From assembly GCF_900640115.1 (NCBI RefSeq), contig NZ_CAAAIW010000015.1, positions 1-64,000 on the forward strand: a DNA stretch of 64,000 nucleotides. The letters run 5' to 3'. The notes beneath the pieces were generated by a model. The model did no database searches. It worked only from the letters and a program-made list of their open reading frames with translations, and was not told where the DNA came from. The number at the start of each line of letters is the position of its first letter. Within the stretch, counting starts at the first letter, position 1. Positions 48,082 through 58,787 of the stretch are shown here, one piece after another. A program made the position numbers and the translations under genes. The DNA is from Legionella yabuuchiae (GTDB lineage: Bacteria; Pseudomonadota; Gammaproteobacteria; Legionellales; Legionellaceae).

Positions 48082-50220
48082 ATGAAATCTTCCTCATTTT
48101 GTCTTTTTTTTATCGCTGTTTTTTTCGTTGTAAGGCCCAGTGTAGCCGATAACGCATTGGCCTTAGCTTATCAAAAAGGCCCTTATCAGGTGGATTCTGA
48201 AGAATATCGCTTACCAGCGAAAATACACCCAGAAATATTGAAAGATGAAAAAACAGAAATTTGGGCGCGTGTCTTTTTTCCAAGCAACATTAAAGAATTA
48301 AATTCTTTACCACTAGTGGTCATGTTACATGGTAATCACGCAACCTGCGGCCGAGGTAAAAACCCGCGAATAGATGATAATTCAAAATACACGACGACTG
48401 GTAAGTGTCCTCAAGGTTATGTGGTTGTACCTAACCATGAAGGATACAATTATTTAGCCAAACAATTAGCTTCTTGGGGAGTCATTACAGTATCCATTAA
48501 TGCAAATCGTGGAATTAATGGCGGCAAAAGTTCACCGGATGATGTTGCCTTAATCAAGGCTCGTGGACGTTTAATCTTAAAACATCTTGCATTGCTCAAT
48601 AAATGGTTTGAACGCGGTTCTCTTTCAAAGAAATTGCAACCCAAATTTAGACAATTGATTAGAAAGATAGATTTTAACCGCGTTGGCTTATTTGGGCATT
48701 CACGTGGAGCACAAGGGATTCGCGCAGCCTATGCTCTTTATCAAGAGCCAGGAAGTCTATGGCAAACCCTAATTCCAGAGCTATCCATTAAAGCGCTTTA
48801 TGAAATTGGCGGTACTGATTTTCCAATCGTTAATGCAGTGACTCATGCCCTAGATTATTTAAACGCGGATCAAGTCGCTTGGAATCAACTTCTTCCTTTA
48901 TGCGATGGAGACGTAGTTGACGCACAGGGTAAAAACCCTTTCGAACGAATGATTAGTAATTACTCTCTTATGGATGAGACACAAAAATCACTCTATGAAG
49001 TATGGGGTGCAAACCACAATTTTTTTAATACTGAGTGGCAAATACCAGATGTGCGCTTTGAAATATGCGCACATACTGATAAGCTCTACTCTCAAGAAGC
49101 GCAAGGTTCAGAATCTCAGCAAATTATTGCTGAAACTAGTGCATTAGCGTTTTTCAGCGCTCATTTACTTGATAAAAAGGAAGATTTTACACATTTCAAT
49201 CCATTATACCCTCTTCCTGCCCGTCTCAAAAAAATTACTCAAATTGATCGTGATTATTTACCCTCACGTGATCTTGACTCGATCGCGGTTGTTGATGATT
49301 TTAATCAAGCTACTGGCGTAAACTCATCTGGCTTTAATAATAATCACCATCTGATACGAATTGAACATGAGAATATTGATCCGTCGTTTAAAATAAAACA
49401 AAGAGCGGCGATTATTCACTGGGAAAATACAGGAGACACACCTTTTTTTGAGTCAGTGTGGTCAGCGAAAGGTCAAGGAAAGGATGTGTCCTCGTTCGTT
49501 ACGCTCGATTTTCGAATTACCCGCTCAGACAGTATTTTAAATACACTTAGCACAACCGATTTTAGTATTCATCTGGTCGATGCAAATTTAAAACCGTCCA
49601 ACCCGGTTAAACTAAGTGAGTTTTCGCTATTGAACGGACCCGGTAGTTACAATGAATATCAGTTTAACCCCATATTTCAAACGATTAGAATTCCACTCAC
49701 ACAATTTGATGGGATTGATCTAAAAAATATCCATGCCGTTCGCTTTGCATTTGATCAAACGCTTACTGGAAGTATTTATTTATCAAATATTCGATTTAAT
49801 AAAGATTATGGCAAAGGGATAGCGTCTACTTATGAAAACAGACCGCCAATACCTATGCGACCAATTTCAATACCCTATTCATCATCTACCCAAATGGTAG
49901 TACCAGAGGCTTTACTAGTTCAGACACCATTCAATAAGATTAAAGCGATTCGAGTTATTCGTCCTGCTCATCCATACCGCGCAGATGAAGAACTTGTAGA
50001 AATTCATTTGGAAAGTCGGGAAAAATTTATTGTTTCTGATTCCTTACCAATATTAAGCATAGGTGAAAAGAAATTTATGCAAAGTCGCTTTGGTGAGGAT
50101 GGAAATCAACATGAGATGATCTTTACAATCCCAAAACAAGAATATGATCAATTGTCAGGTGTAGAATCGGTTGTGGTTTCAAACGGAAAGACTTGGCTAT
50201 TTGGTAAGATTCAAGAATAA
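48082..50220 (+). CDS. Large secreted alpha/beta-hydrolase-like protein
   Basis: 712 residues with a signal peptide (cleavage after SVA, residue about 23). Residues 50-340 look like an alpha/beta hydrolase: oxyanion-region VVMLHGNHATCG near 78, then the nucleophile elbow GLFGHSRGAQG near 205 (Ser), and a likely catalytic His in WGANHNFF. The remaining 350 residues form beta-rich modules without a name I can give. The organism's type II system (genes at 54.8-58.8 kb) could export it; its substrate is unknown. Nearest families are chlorophyllase/acetylhydrolase-like enzymes. A terminator separates it from fis. Confidence 0.72.
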   Translation: MKSSSFCLFFIAVFFVVRPSVADNALALAYQKGPYQVDSEEYRLPAKIHPEILKDEKTEIWARVFFPSNIKELNSLPLVVMLHGNHATCGRGKNPRIDDNSKYTTTGKCPQGYVVVPNHEGYNYLAKQLASWGVITVSINANRGINGGKSSPDDVALIKARGRLILKHLALLNKWFERGSLSKKLQPKFRQLIRKIDFNRVGLFGHSRGAQGIRAAYALYQEPGSLWQTLIPELSIKALYEIGGTDFPIVNAVTHALDYLNADQVAWNQLLPLCDGDVVDAQGKNPFERMISNYSLMDETQKSLYEVWGANHNFFNTEWQIPDVRFEICAHTDKLYSQEAQGSESQQIIAETSALAFFSAHLLDKKEDFTHFNPLYPLPARLKKITQIDRDYLPSRDLDSIAVVDDFNQATGVNSSGFNNNHHLIRIEHENIDPSFKIKQRAAIIHWENTGDTPFFESVWSAKGQGKDVSSFVTLDFRITRSDSILNTLSTTDFSIHLVDANLKPSNPVKLSEFSLLNGPGSYNEYQFNPIFQTIRIPLTQFDGIDLKNIHAVRFAFDQTLTGSIYLSNIRFNKDYGKGIASTYENRPPIPMRPISIPYSSSTQMVVPEALLVQTPFNKIKAIRVIRPAHPYRADEELVEIHLESREKFIVSDSLPILSIGEKKFMQSRFGEDGNQHEMIFTIPKQEYDQLSGVESVVVSNGKTWLFGKIQE

Positions 50221-50235
50221 TTTATATTGTAATAA

Positions 50236-50280
50236 GGTTCAGGCTTCAGAAAAAAATATTCTAATTCTGAATCCTGAACC
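50236..50280. terminator. Long hairpin between convergent hydrolase and htpG genes
   Basis: GGTTCAGG-TTCAGAA and TTCTGAA-CCTGAACC form a 15-pair stem with one mismatch around a 15-base AT loop. Located between two converging genes, it probably terminates or protects both transcripts, though the T-tracts are short. Confidence 0.6.
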
Positions 50281-50322
50281 ATGGTATCCAAGCGCTTCTT
50301 TACAATCGAAGCAGAAATGAAA

Positions 50323-52185
50323 TTAAGCGCTTAAAAGCAACTCATTCATGCGTTTTACAAAATCCGCAGGATTATCAAGTTGACCACCTTCAGACAATAC
50401 CGCTTGCTCAAATAGGACAACCGTCCACTTGGCGAAGCGATCATCATCCTGGCAATCATGGAGTTGCTTAATTAAAGGATGATCAGGATTAACTTCAAAA
50501 ATCGGTTTTGTTTCAGGAAGTTTTTGACCCGCGGCTTGAAGAATACGCTGCATCTCTAATCCTAAATCGCCTTCATCAGCTACAACACAAGCAGGTGAGT
50601 CAGTAAGACGATGAGTGATGGTAACGTCTTTAACTCGCTCCCCTAACACTTCTTTAATGTGTTTGAGCATCGGTTCGAAGGACTTTTCCTGTTGTTTAAC
50701 CTCTTTTTCATCCACTAAATCGATTTTTCCTTTGCTGATGGATTGCAGTGCCTTTCCATCATACTCAGTTAAATAACTCACTAACCATTCATCAACCCGA
50801 TCACTTAATAATAAAACTTCAATCCCTTTTTTCTTAAATATTTCTAAATGAGGACTATTCTTGGCAGCATTATAACTTGAAGCCGTTATGTAATAGATTT
50901 TATCCTGATCCTTCTGCATGCGATCCACATAGGTTTGAAGAGAAACAGTCTGCTTTTCTGAGTCCGATGCAGTGGTAGCAAAACGCATCAGTTTTGCGAG
51001 TGAATCTTGATTTGTCGGATCCTCAATCGGCCCTTCTTTCATTACCAGACCAAATTCATCCCAAAATTGTTGATATTTTTCAGAGTCGTTTCGACTTAAC
51101 TTTTCAAGCATTGAAAGAACACGTTTTGTGCACGCAGATCGAATACTTTCTACTTGTTTGTTATCTTGCAGAATTTCACGTGAAATATTTAATGGTAAAT
51201 CGCTTGCATCAACAATACCTTTAACAAACCTTAAATAACGAGGTAAAAATTGAGATGCATCATCCATAATAAAGACGCGCTTAACGTACAGTTTCAAGCC
51301 GTGCTTTACTTCATGTTGCCAGAGATCAAATGGTGCATGACTAGGGATATACAGTAAGCTGATGTAATCCTGTTTCCCTTCAACATGGTTATGTGACCAA
51401 ACTAAAGGATTTTGAAAATCATGAGAAATATGCTTGTATAACTCTTGGTACTCTTCATCACTAATTTCAGACTTTTGTAATGTCCATAATGCCGTTGCCT
51501 TATTCACTGTTTCGTAGGCTTCTTTCTTTTTATCATCAGTTGCGGTCACTTTCATGACAATAGGCCAACAAATGTGATCCGAGTATTTGTTGATAATATT
51601 TCGAAGCCTCCATTCGCTTAAAAACTCCTCTTCCTCCTTTTTTAAGTGAAGCGTAATTGCTGTGCCGCGTTGTTTAATCGTTTCTTGGGCAATGGTAAAC
51701 TCACCTTCCCCGGCTGACTCCCATACGACCCCCTCTTCGGGCTTAAGTCCTGCTCTGCGGCTTTTTACAGTGACTTTATCTGCAACAATAAATGCGGAGT
51801 AAAATCCTACGCCAAACTGACCGATTAAATGAGAGTCTTTGGCGGATTCACCAGTGAGCTTGCTTAAAAATTCCTTAGTACCAGATTTAGCGATTGTTCC
51901 TAAGTTTTCAATCGCCTCTTCGCGACTCATCCCAATGCCGTTATCGCTAATCGTTATCGTTTTAAGTGTTTCATTGAAATCAATGGTTATTTTTAAATCG
52001 GAATCGCCTTCGTATAACTCACTATTTGATAACGCAAGAAATCGAAGTTTATCCAATGCATCTGAAGCATTTGAAATTAATTCTCGTAAGAAAATTTCCT
52101 TATTGCTGTATAATGAATGAACCACCAAATTCAGCATTTGTTTGACTTCAGTTTGAAATCCCATCGTTTGCTGTTTACTTGTCAT
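50323..52185 (-). CDS. htpG: Hsp90 chaperone HtpG
   Basis: ATP-dependent chaperone. 620 residues. N-terminal GHKL ATPase with [21 protein letters not shown] and [15 protein letters not shown]; middle domain with catalytic Arg in [13 protein letters not shown]-terminal dimerisation domain. No damage seen. Convergent with the hydrolase gene. Confidence 0.98.
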   Translation of the reverse strand: MTSKQQTMGFQTEVKQMLNLVVHSLYSNKEIFLRELISNASDALDKLRFLALSNSELYEGDSDLKITIDFNETLKTITISDNGIGMSREEAIENLGTIAKSGTKEFLSKLTGESAKDSHLIGQFGVGFYSAFIVADKVTVKSRRAGLKPEEGVVWESAGEGEFTIAQETIKQRGTAITLHLKKEEEEFLSEWRLRNIINKYSDHICWPIVMKVTATDDKKKEAYETVNKATALWTLQKSEISDEEYQELYKHISHDFQNPLVWSHNHVEGKQDYISLLYIPSHAPFDLWQHEVKHGLKLYVKRVFIMDDASQFLPRYLRFVKGIVDASDLPLNISREILQDNKQVESIRSACTKRVLSMLEKLSRNDSEKYQQFWDEFGLVMKEGPIEDPTNQDSLAKLMRFATTASDSEKQTVSLQTYVDRMQKDQDKIYYITASSYNAAKNSPHLEIFKKKGIEVLLLSDRVDEWLVSYLTEYDGKALQSISKGKIDLVDEKEVKQQEKSFEPMLKHIKEVLGERVKDVTITHRLTDSPACVVADEGDLGLEMQRILQAAGQKLPETKPIFEVNPDHPLIKQLHDCQDDDRFAKWTVVLFEQAVLSEGGQLDNPADFVKRMNELLLSA

Positions 52186-52335
52186 TGATAAATCTCCGTA
52201 ACTTTTAAAAATTTAAAAAACTCTGGGCCGAATAGCTTTTAATAGCACTTTCGATAAAATAACTTTTTGTGGAATGCAATCGGGTGAATCCAGAGCAACC
52301 TATTTAAGAGATATATTGGGATGCTAGGAAAAATT

Positions 52336-52881
52336 TCAAGGGGCTCTGCCAGCAGGTCGCGTTTGTGGAACCATCCCAACGCGAGGACGGTGCATGAACA
52401 CAGTTATGGTTTCACTTGTTTTGATGACTTTCCCATCAGCTCCAACAAGTTGAGCTGCAATCGAATGAGAGCCACGGTTGACGTCTTGTAATGCAAACAC
52501 TGTATTGGCTTGGGGCTCGCCAAGCGGTGAGCCATCAAAAAGGATTTGTACTTTATCATCTTCCTTGAGTTCTGGAGTTACCTGTAGCATAACGGATATA
52601 TAGCCTTGATTATTACGAATAGTAGCCTGATTTTGAGGCTCTACAATTTCGATTTTATAATTTTTGACTTCATCGCCCAGTTGTGGTGGCTCAGGAGTAG
52701 AAGCTTGCTCAATAGGAGGACTAGAAAACGTTTGCACAGCAGGCAAATCTACCTTCTCTGCACCAGGGCGGGGTTTATCGGTAAAGTGAACCGTACCACT
52801 GCTATCAGTCCATTTGTAAATTTGTGCTTGCATAGGCAGGCTTAGTAACACTAGAACGGCTAAAAGAACGATCTTTTTCAT
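52336..52881 (-). CDS. Secreted DUF4124-domain protein
   Basis: 181 residues. Signal peptide (MKKIVLLAVLVLLSLPMQAQ) followed at once by the DUF4124 signature IYKWTDSSGTVHFTDKPRPGA. A Pro-rich linker (about 50-72) leads to a C-terminal Ig-like beta domain (about 80-165). Periplasmic by prediction; function unknown. It follows glnA on the same strand, an arrangement found in many gammaproteobacteria. Confidence 0.85.
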   Translation of the reverse strand: MKKIVLLAVLVLLSLPMQAQIYKWTDSSGTVHFTDKPRPGAEKVDLPAVQTFSSPPIEQASTPEPPQLGDEVKNYKIEIVEPQNQATIRNNQGYISVMLQVTPELKEDDKVQILFDGSPLGEPQANTVFALQDVNRGSHSIAAQLVGADGKVIKTSETITVFMHRPRVGMVPQTRPAGRAP

Positions 52882-52992
52882 CGATGCTCCAGCTATATCA
52901 TTTGTTTCGGATTGTTTTGGGGCTATTTCTAAACTCTTACACGGTCATATCCATGGTATAAAGAAACGTTCCCTAATAGCCCCAAAATACAA

Positions 52993-54402
52993 TTAACTAC
53001 TATAATATAGCTCGAATTCGAAAGGATGTACTAAACTTCGAACTTGCGCAATATCTTGTTCACGCAACTCAATATAGCTTTTAATAAATTCTTTACTAAA
53101 TACATCCCCCTGTAATAAAAACTCATGATCATGACGCAAATGGTTGACTGCTTCTTCTAATGAGCTTGCTACGGTAGGAACATCAATTAACTCTTCAGGA
53201 GGTAGATCATACAGATCTTTATCCATGGGTTGCCCTGGATGAATTTTGTTTTGAATTCCATCAAGACCGGCCATCATCATCGCGGCAAACGCTAAATAGG
53301 GATTAGCCGTTGGGTCTGGGAAGCGGACTTCGATTCGACGAGCATTTGGGCTACTGACATGAGGAATTCGAATAGAAGCGGACCGATTACGTGCAGAATA
53401 GGCTAATAACACGGGGGCTTCAAAACCTGGGACTAGTCGTTTATAACTGTTTGTAGCGGGGTTCGTGAACGCATTTAATGCGCGAGCATGTTTGATGATG
53501 CCACCAATGTAATATAAGGCGGTTTCTGATAAACCGGCATACTGATCACCAGAAAATAAATTTATTCCATCTTTACTGAGTGATTGATGACAATGCATGC
53601 CACTACCATTATCGCCAACTAATGGTTTGGGCATAAAAGTCGCCGTTTTACCGTAGTTATGCGCAACATTGTGAACCACATACTTAAGAATCTGTAATTC
53701 ATCGGCTTTTTTCGTTAAGCTGTTATAGCGGGTTGCTACTTCGCATTGGTTAGCGGTTGCTACTTCATGATGATGTGCTTCAACCTCAATGCCAAGGTCT
53801 TCTAAAATTCGGCTAATGGCTGAACGAATATCCTGTGATGAATCCACGGGTGGCACTGGAAAATAACCACCTTTAATCTGCGGTCGATGTCCTATATTGC
53901 CACCCTCAACGACTTTACCTGAATTCCATTGCGCTTCTTCTGAATCAATTTTATAGAAAGAGCCGCTAATGTTGGTTTCCCATCGCACATCGTCGAATAA
54001 AAAGAATTCTGGCTCAGGCCCAAAATAGGCTTTATCTGCAATCCCGGTGGATTGTAAGTACGCTTCGGCACGTAATGCTAAAGAACGCGGATCTCGGTCA
54101 TACCCAAGCATTGTTTGCGGCTCAACGACATTACATCGAATAAACAGAGTATTTTCTTGATAGAACGGATCAAGATGAACACTGTCAAAATCTGGAACCA
54201 AGGCCAAATCAGATTGATGGATTTTTTGCCAACCCTTGAACGAAGAGCCATCAATCATTTTCCCATGCTCAATAAAATCATCATTTACAGCCGATACAGG
54301 TATTGTAATATGTTGTTCTTTTCCTCTTGTATCTGTAAATCGTAAATCGATAAATTTAATCTCGTGTTCGTTTATCGCTTGAAGCAGTACATCTTTACTC
54401 AT
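52993..54402 (-). CDS. glnA: Glutamine synthetase type I
   Basis: Condenses glutamate and ammonia to glutamine. About 469 residues; start at ATG 54402 ([13 protein letters not shown]) with GGAG seven bases upstream. Motifs: DGSSFKGW, the ATP-site [18 protein letters not shown] and NRSASIRIP. The Tyr in DLYDLPPEE is the usual adenylylation site, so control by a GlnE-like enzyme is expected. No ntrBC genes follow, unlike in enterics. Confidence 0.98.
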   Translation of the reverse strand: MSKDVLLQAINEHEIKFIDLRFTDTRGKEQHITIPVSAVNDDFIEHGKMIDGSSFKGWQKIHQSDLALVPDFDSVHLDPFYQENTLFIRCNVVEPQTMLGYDRDPRSLALRAEAYLQSTGIADKAYFGPEPEFFLFDDVRWETNISGSFYKIDSEEAQWNSGKVVEGGNIGHRPQIKGGYFPVPPVDSSQDIRSAISRILEDLGIEVEAHHHEVATANQCEVATRYNSLTKKADELQILKYVVHNVAHNYGKTATFMPKPLVGDNGSGMHCHQSLSKDGINLFSGDQYAGLSETALYYIGGIIKHARALNAFTNPATNSYKRLVPGFEAPVLLAYSARNRSASIRIPHVSSPNARRIEVRFPDPTANPYLAFAAMMMAGLDGIQNKIHPGQPMDKDLYDLPPEELIDVPTVASSLEEAVNHLRHDHEFLLQGDVFSKEFIKSYIELREQDIAQVRSLVHPFEFELYYSS

Positions 54403-54771
54403 CGTTATCTCCATGTAACAGCACTACGGTAATTTCCTGACGCTTGTGCACAATTCACCTGCGCTTAAATCTGGCTTTTCCCCAAGATCGAATCGTTGTG
54501 ACTAAGATTCAGAGTAGTTTCGGGGCATGACAGGATATTTAATATAAAAAATGCCAAAAACATAAGCGCTAGATTTATCATTCCAGAGCCCAATTTACAT
54601 TAGCTATACCCACGATACTGACTCTGTTTATTAGTTTACCTTAAGTGACTTATTAAACCCAATAGATTAAACTATTTAAAGAAGGATTATTTTTTTCTAC
54701 ATAAGAAATCTCATAGAGCTCTGCCCTATTGAACAGAGTTTGGTGGGCATGGATTATTCAAACGGGTTGAA
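54403..54771. other. Divergent spacer between glnA and gspF, no gene seen
   Basis: About 360 bases, AT-rich. I looked for a sigma-54 or NtrC site upstream of glnA and found none convincing. Promoters for both glnA and the gsp operon must be here. A weak CTCTG/CAGAG hairpin lies near 54720-54740. Confidence 0.5.
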
Positions 54772-55971
54772 ATGGCAGCATACCAATATCAGGCAATAAC
54801 GAAATCTGGTGCAACCTGTAAAGGGGTGATCGAAGCCGATTCAGAGCGCCAAGCCAGACAATTAATTCGAGAAAAAGAGCTGGTACCAACGAAAATTCAC
54901 CCTTTAAAACGCCTGCATCACGGCAAGCCTAAAAATAAGCTTTCTGCGCAAGATTTATCATTATTCACTCGTCAGTTGGCAACTTTATTGGCCGCAGGAA
55001 TTCCTGTTGAAGAATCCTTACGTGGGGTCATAGAACAAACCGATAAAGATAAAACTCGTCAGCTTATTATGGGCGTTCGAGCCAAAGTTGTTGAAGGGTA
55101 TTCTCTCGCACAAGCGATGGCTGAATACCCTTATGCGTTTCCAGAATTATACCAAGCTACCGTCGCGGCTGGTGAGCAATCAGGGCGCCTTGATGTTGTT
55201 TTAGAAAAACTAGCGGATTACACAGAACAGCAGCAACAGACTCGCCAAAAAATTCAACAAGCCCTCATCTATCCCAGCTTAATGGTGTTTGTATCTCTGG
55301 CTATTATTAGCTTTTTATTAGCCTTTGTGGTTCCGAAGATTATAGAAGTATTTAGTACCAGCGGACAAACGTTACCTCCCATGACCCAAGTATTAATTGC
55401 TATCAGCGCCTTTATTGCCTCCTATGGGTTCTATATTTTAATTGCTTTGATATTGCTTTCCTTTACGATTAAAAGAAGTCTTCGTAATCAGACCGTTCGA
55501 ATGTACTGGGATCGTGCTATGCTTAAAGTACCTATAGTGGCTTATCTGGTTCGTTCTGTTAATGTTGCCCGATACATTCATACTTTTAGTATTTTGTTTG
55601 CTGCAGGAGTCAACGTTCTCGAGACAATGAGAGTTTCAGCGAGTCTTCTAAATAATTTAGTGATTCGAAAAGCATTTAATGAATCTACAATTCAAGTTCG
55701 GGAAGGAACTGCAATTCATATCGCCTTGAAAAAGACAGGATTTTTAAGCCCCATGGCCATTCATCTGATTGCAAGCGGTGAAAAAAGTGGCCTACTTGCT
55801 GAAATGATGGAACGAGCAGCCTCTCATCTAGATAAAGAAGTGAGGCGTTTGATTGATACAGCGCTTACACTACTCGAGCCACTAATTATTTTGTTAATGG
55901 GGGCGGTGGTTTTATTTATTGTACTGGCAACGTTGTTGCCGATTTTTTCTATGGAGCAGTTAGTTATATGA
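54772..55971 (+). CDS. gspF: Type II secretion inner-membrane platform protein GspF
   Basis: Polytopic platform protein of the type II secretion system. 399 residues: soluble N-domain (YQYQAITKSGATCKGVIEAD), then two homologous T2SSF domains (FTRQLATLLAAGIPVEESL; RYIHTFSILFAAGVNVLETM) with three membrane helices. First of six overlapping genes gspFGHIJK; the 4-base overlap with gspG shows coupling. Confidence 0.96.
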   Translation: MAAYQYQAITKSGATCKGVIEADSERQARQLIREKELVPTKIHPLKRLHHGKPKNKLSAQDLSLFTRQLATLLAAGIPVEESLRGVIEQTDKDKTRQLIMGVRAKVVEGYSLAQAMAEYPYAFPELYQATVAAGEQSGRLDVVLEKLADYTEQQQQTRQKIQQALIYPSLMVFVSLAIISFLLAFVVPKIIEVFSTSGQTLPPMTQVLIAISAFIASYGFYILIALILLSFTIKRSLRNQTVRMYWDRAMLKVPIVAYLVRSVNVARYIHTFSILFAAGVNVLETMRVSASLLNNLVIRKAFNESTIQVREGTAIHIALKKTGFLSPMAIHLIASGEKSGLLAEMMERAASHLDKEVRRLIDTALTLLEPLIILLMGAVVLFIVLATLLPIFSMEQLVI

Positions 55972-56387
55972 ACAAACGCAGTGGTTTTTCTCTTATTGAG
56001 ATTATGGTGGTTGTGGTTATTCTTGGCATTTTAGCCTCTATTGTCGTTCCTAAAATCATCAGTAGACCCGACGAGGCCCGTGTTGTTAAAGCCAAGCAAG
56101 ACGTATTATCTATACAAAATGCCCTAGATTTATATCGTTTAGATAATGGATACTACCCAACTACAGATCAAGGTTTAGCGGCTTTAGTGGATAAGCCAAC
56201 GACAAATCCTGTGCCGCCAAACTGGAAACCTTATCTTAAGTCGTTGCCCAAAGATCCTTGGGGAAGAGACTACCTGTATTTAAATCCTGGCCAACACGGT
56301 GAAATTGATATATTCACCCTCGGCGCGGATGGACAACCAGGCGGCAAAGGCATTAACTCAGAAATTGGCAACTGGGATGCCAAGTAA
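55968..56387 (+). CDS. gspG: Major pseudopilin GspG
   Basis: Main subunit of the type II pseudopilus. 139 residues, prepilin signal KRSG followed by FSLIEIMVVVVILGILAS (Glu at +5). The C-terminal calcium-binding part is typical: YPTTDQGLAALV, WGRDYLYLNPGQHGEIDIF and TLGADGQPGG. Overlaps both neighbours. Confidence 0.97.
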   Translation: MNKRSGFSLIEIMVVVVILGILASIVVPKIISRPDEARVVKAKQDVLSIQNALDLYRLDNGYYPTTDQGLAALVDKPTTNPVPPNWKPYLKSLPKDPWGRDYLYLNPGQHGEIDIFTLGADGQPGGKGINSEIGNWDAK

Positions 56388-56877
56388 GCGTTCTACTACA
56401 CAGATGTTTAACTCGGGATTTACCCTCCTGGAAATCTTGATTGTCCTTGTTATCATCGGCGTTGCTGTGACTTTTGCACTGTTATCGTTTGGGGACTTTG
56501 GCGGAAAAAGGAAAATTATCATCGCAGCAGAACAATTTGCAAACTATATTAAATTAACGCAGCAACAAGCCATATTAGAAGCTAGCACCTTGGGTATAGA
56601 CTTACGCTCTCATGGATATCAGGTCGTACGGTACGATCCACAAGGAGCCTGGCATAATGTCTCTGACAAAGGAATTTTTTCATTTCAAAAACTTCCTAGC
56701 TCTGCGCATATGCATTGGGATGGAAAACAATCACAACAAGATGGACCAGAAATTATCATTAACGCTTCAGGAGATATGAGTCCTTTTGCTGTAATGTTCG
56801 ACTCAGACAATCAGTCAAATCTCGTTACGGTTAAAGGCAAACATGACGGACAGATTGAGATGGTTCTGGCTAAATGA
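56377..56877 (+). CDS. gspH: Minor pseudopilin GspH
   Basis: Minor pseudopilin. From the ATG at 56377, which overlaps the gspG stop, about 166 residues; an alternative ATG lies at 56404. The prepilin peptidase site is SG/FTLLEILIVLVIIGVAV. The C-terminal domain matches GspH by length and a general beta-rich pattern. Longer upstream in-frame codons inside gspG are unlikely. Confidence 0.9.
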   Translation: MPSKRSTTQMFNSGFTLLEILIVLVIIGVAVTFALLSFGDFGGKRKIIIAAEQFANYIKLTQQQAILEASTLGIDLRSHGYQVVRYDPQGAWHNVSDKGIFSFQKLPSSAHMHWDGKQSQQDGPEIIINASGDMSPFAVMFDSDNQSNLVTVKGKHDGQIEMVLAK

Positions 56878-57248
56878 GTATATCAAACAAATATAAAGGG
56901 TTTACATTAATTGAGGTTTTGTTAGCGCTGGCGGTGATTGCCATTGCTCTTACTGCTCTTTTAAGAGCTACTTCTCAAGATGTGGCTTATACCCAGCGTA
57001 TCAAAGAACGGACCATTAGCCACTGGGTTGCTATGCAAGGTGTCAGTGCTATCCAGCTTGGGCTAATCACTGTTCCATCAGGACAACCAATTACAGAAGT
57101 CACCACAATGCTTAATCAGAACTGGTACTGGCGAGCCCAACTATTGCCCGGACCATTTAAAAAAACGCAGCTGATTTCCATTAAGGTCAGCACAAATCAA
57201 GCCGGACCGTTTACAGATGAGTTGATTGCCTATAGGTATTTGCCATGA
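56874..57248 (+). CDS. gspI: Minor pseudopilin GspI
   Basis: 124 residues. Prepilin site KG/FTLIEVLLALAVIAIALTA, then the family's short C-terminal domain (WVAMQGVSAIQLGL; WYWRAQL). Overlaps gspH and gspJ by 4 bases each. Confidence 0.95.
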   Translation: MSISNKYKGFTLIEVLLALAVIAIALTALLRATSQDVAYTQRIKERTISHWVAMQGVSAIQLGLITVPSGQPITEVTTMLNQNWYWRAQLLPGPFKKTQLISIKVSTNQAGPFTDELIAYRYLP

Positions 57249-57856
57249 CCGTAAAGGGCTATACATTAATTGAAATTATGATCGCTTTGGCTGTGTTTGC
57301 AATTCTTGCCGTCATTACCTCAACCTCGATGTATCATGCGTTTACTACACGATCGCGTGTTAATGAACAAGCCGATCGTCTTAATTCATTGCAATTAACC
57401 ATGACCATTATTGAACGAGATACAAAACAGATCATCGATCGCGCGATTCGAGGCAATGATATGTTATTAATTCCTTCATTCATTGGTGAGCCAAGTTATA
57501 CTGAGTTTACTCGCGATGGCATTGTAAACCCTAATAGCATTGAGAAACGAAGTACCTTAAAACGTATTGCCTATCTTTGTCAGAATAATGAACTGATTCG
57601 TCGTAGTTGGCGCATGCTGGATACCCCTAATCGAGAACAATTTAGCGATAAGGTATTATTAGATAATGTGAAAGGATGTAAATTTGCATATTTAACTCGT
57701 AGTCGCCAAGTATTATCCCATTGGCGTGCTAATGCAGTTCAACAAAATCAAATTAAAGAACCACTCCCAGTTGCCTTGCAGATTGATCTTGAGTTGCGCG
57801 TTTGGGGGCGGATGAATTTATTGTTTATAGTGCCTGAGGCCTTATATGGTGCTTAA
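57245..57856 (+). CDS. gspJ: Minor pseudopilin GspJ
   Basis: 203 residues. Prepilin site KG/YTLIEIMIALAVFAILAV, with Tyr rather than Phe at +1, then LNSLQLTMTIIERDTKQI, typical of GspJ. With GspI and GspK it forms the pseudopilus tip. Overlaps gspK by 11 bases. Confidence 0.95.
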   Translation: MTVKGYTLIEIMIALAVFAILAVITSTSMYHAFTTRSRVNEQADRLNSLQLTMTIIERDTKQIIDRAIRGNDMLLIPSFIGEPSYTEFTRDGIVNPNSIEKRSTLKRIAYLCQNNELIRRSWRMLDTPNREQFSDKVLLDNVKGCKFAYLTRSRQVLSHWRANAVQQNQIKEPLPVALQIDLELRVWGRMNLLFIVPEALYGA

Positions 57857-58787
57857 CTTTAAACCGATTTGTCAATCTAGAGGAAGCGCTCTTTTAACAG
57901 CCCTGTTTATTATGACCTTAGTGGCCATCGCTGTAACGGCGATGAGCACTCGTTTGCATTTAGACATTTATCGGACTCGCCTAACCATTAATAGCGACAA
58001 ACTGTATTTGGCTTCTCAAGGAGTTACTTTTTGGGCCATGGACTTATTGTCCAATCCGGAATTTAATAATCCCCTTCCCGAAACAACTGAATTTCCTAAA
58101 AGTAATGAATCCTTATACCCTCAAATCAATACCAAAGGAAGATTAATCGATCTGCAAGCCCGTTTTAACCTTAATAACTTGCAAGATAAACGCTATGAAG
58201 TGACGTTCAATCAACTTCTGGAGCAGGTGCTCAAGAGCATAAACGCTAATGAGCGTAAAACAATTGTGACTGGTACAGAACACTGGGTAATGCCCTATAA
58301 GCCAGATCGTGGTGCTGATCGTTTAGGGGGAATATACAAAACTAATAAGCCACCCTATTTACCCAGCCATCAACCAATGACATCGGTTTCTGAATTTCGC
58401 CTGGTGAACGGAGTGACCGCTAATACTTATCAAGTATTATTACCCTATATCACTGCATTACCTGAAATTACAGCGATTAATATCAATACGGCTTCTAAAC
58501 CAGTTTTAATGTCTTTAGGCAATGGATTAACAGAGAGTCAGGTGGCTGATTTGAAAATGATTATTAATGATAGTAATTCTAAAGATCTTGCCAAATTATC
58601 AATGCAAATACAAAAATTTAATATCCCTTCAGAACAAATTACAACGGAAAGTATTTATTATTTGAGTGAGGCCGTAACCAAATCAGAGCATCTTTCTTTG
58701 ATTAATTATACTTTACTTAAACGTTCCAAAGATGAGAAAGGTAACGTTACTGTCACGATTGAACTTGAAAGCTTAAATACTTTGTAA
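57846..58787 (+). CDS. gspK: Minor pseudopilin GspK
   Basis: 313 residues. Atypical prepilin segment QSRGSALLTALFIMTLVAIA without Glu at +5, as usual for GspK. The large globular domain has LQARFNLNNL and NINTASKPVLMSLG (helix-hairpin-helix-like part). Its stop codon is followed immediately by a palindromic element at 58788. Confidence 0.95.
   Translation: MVLNFKPICQSRGSALLTALFIMTLVAIAVTAMSTRLHLDIYRTRLTINSDKLYLASQGVTFWAMDLLSNPEFNNPLPETTEFPKSNESLYPQINTKGRLIDLQARFNLNNLQDKRYEVTFNQLLEQVLKSINANERKTIVTGTEHWVMPYKPDRGADRLGGIYKTNKPPYLPSHQPMTSVSEFRLVNGVTANTYQVLLPYITALPEITAININTASKPVLMSLGNGLTESQVADLKMIINDSNSKDLAKLSMQIQKFNIPSEQITTESIYYLSEAVTKSEHLSLINYTLLKRSKDEKGNVTVTIELESLNTL

Noticed and set aside
54403-54600. 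Sigma-54 promoter or NtrC site upstream of glnA
   Set aside because: No GG-N10-GC element with the right context, and no ntrBC genes follow.
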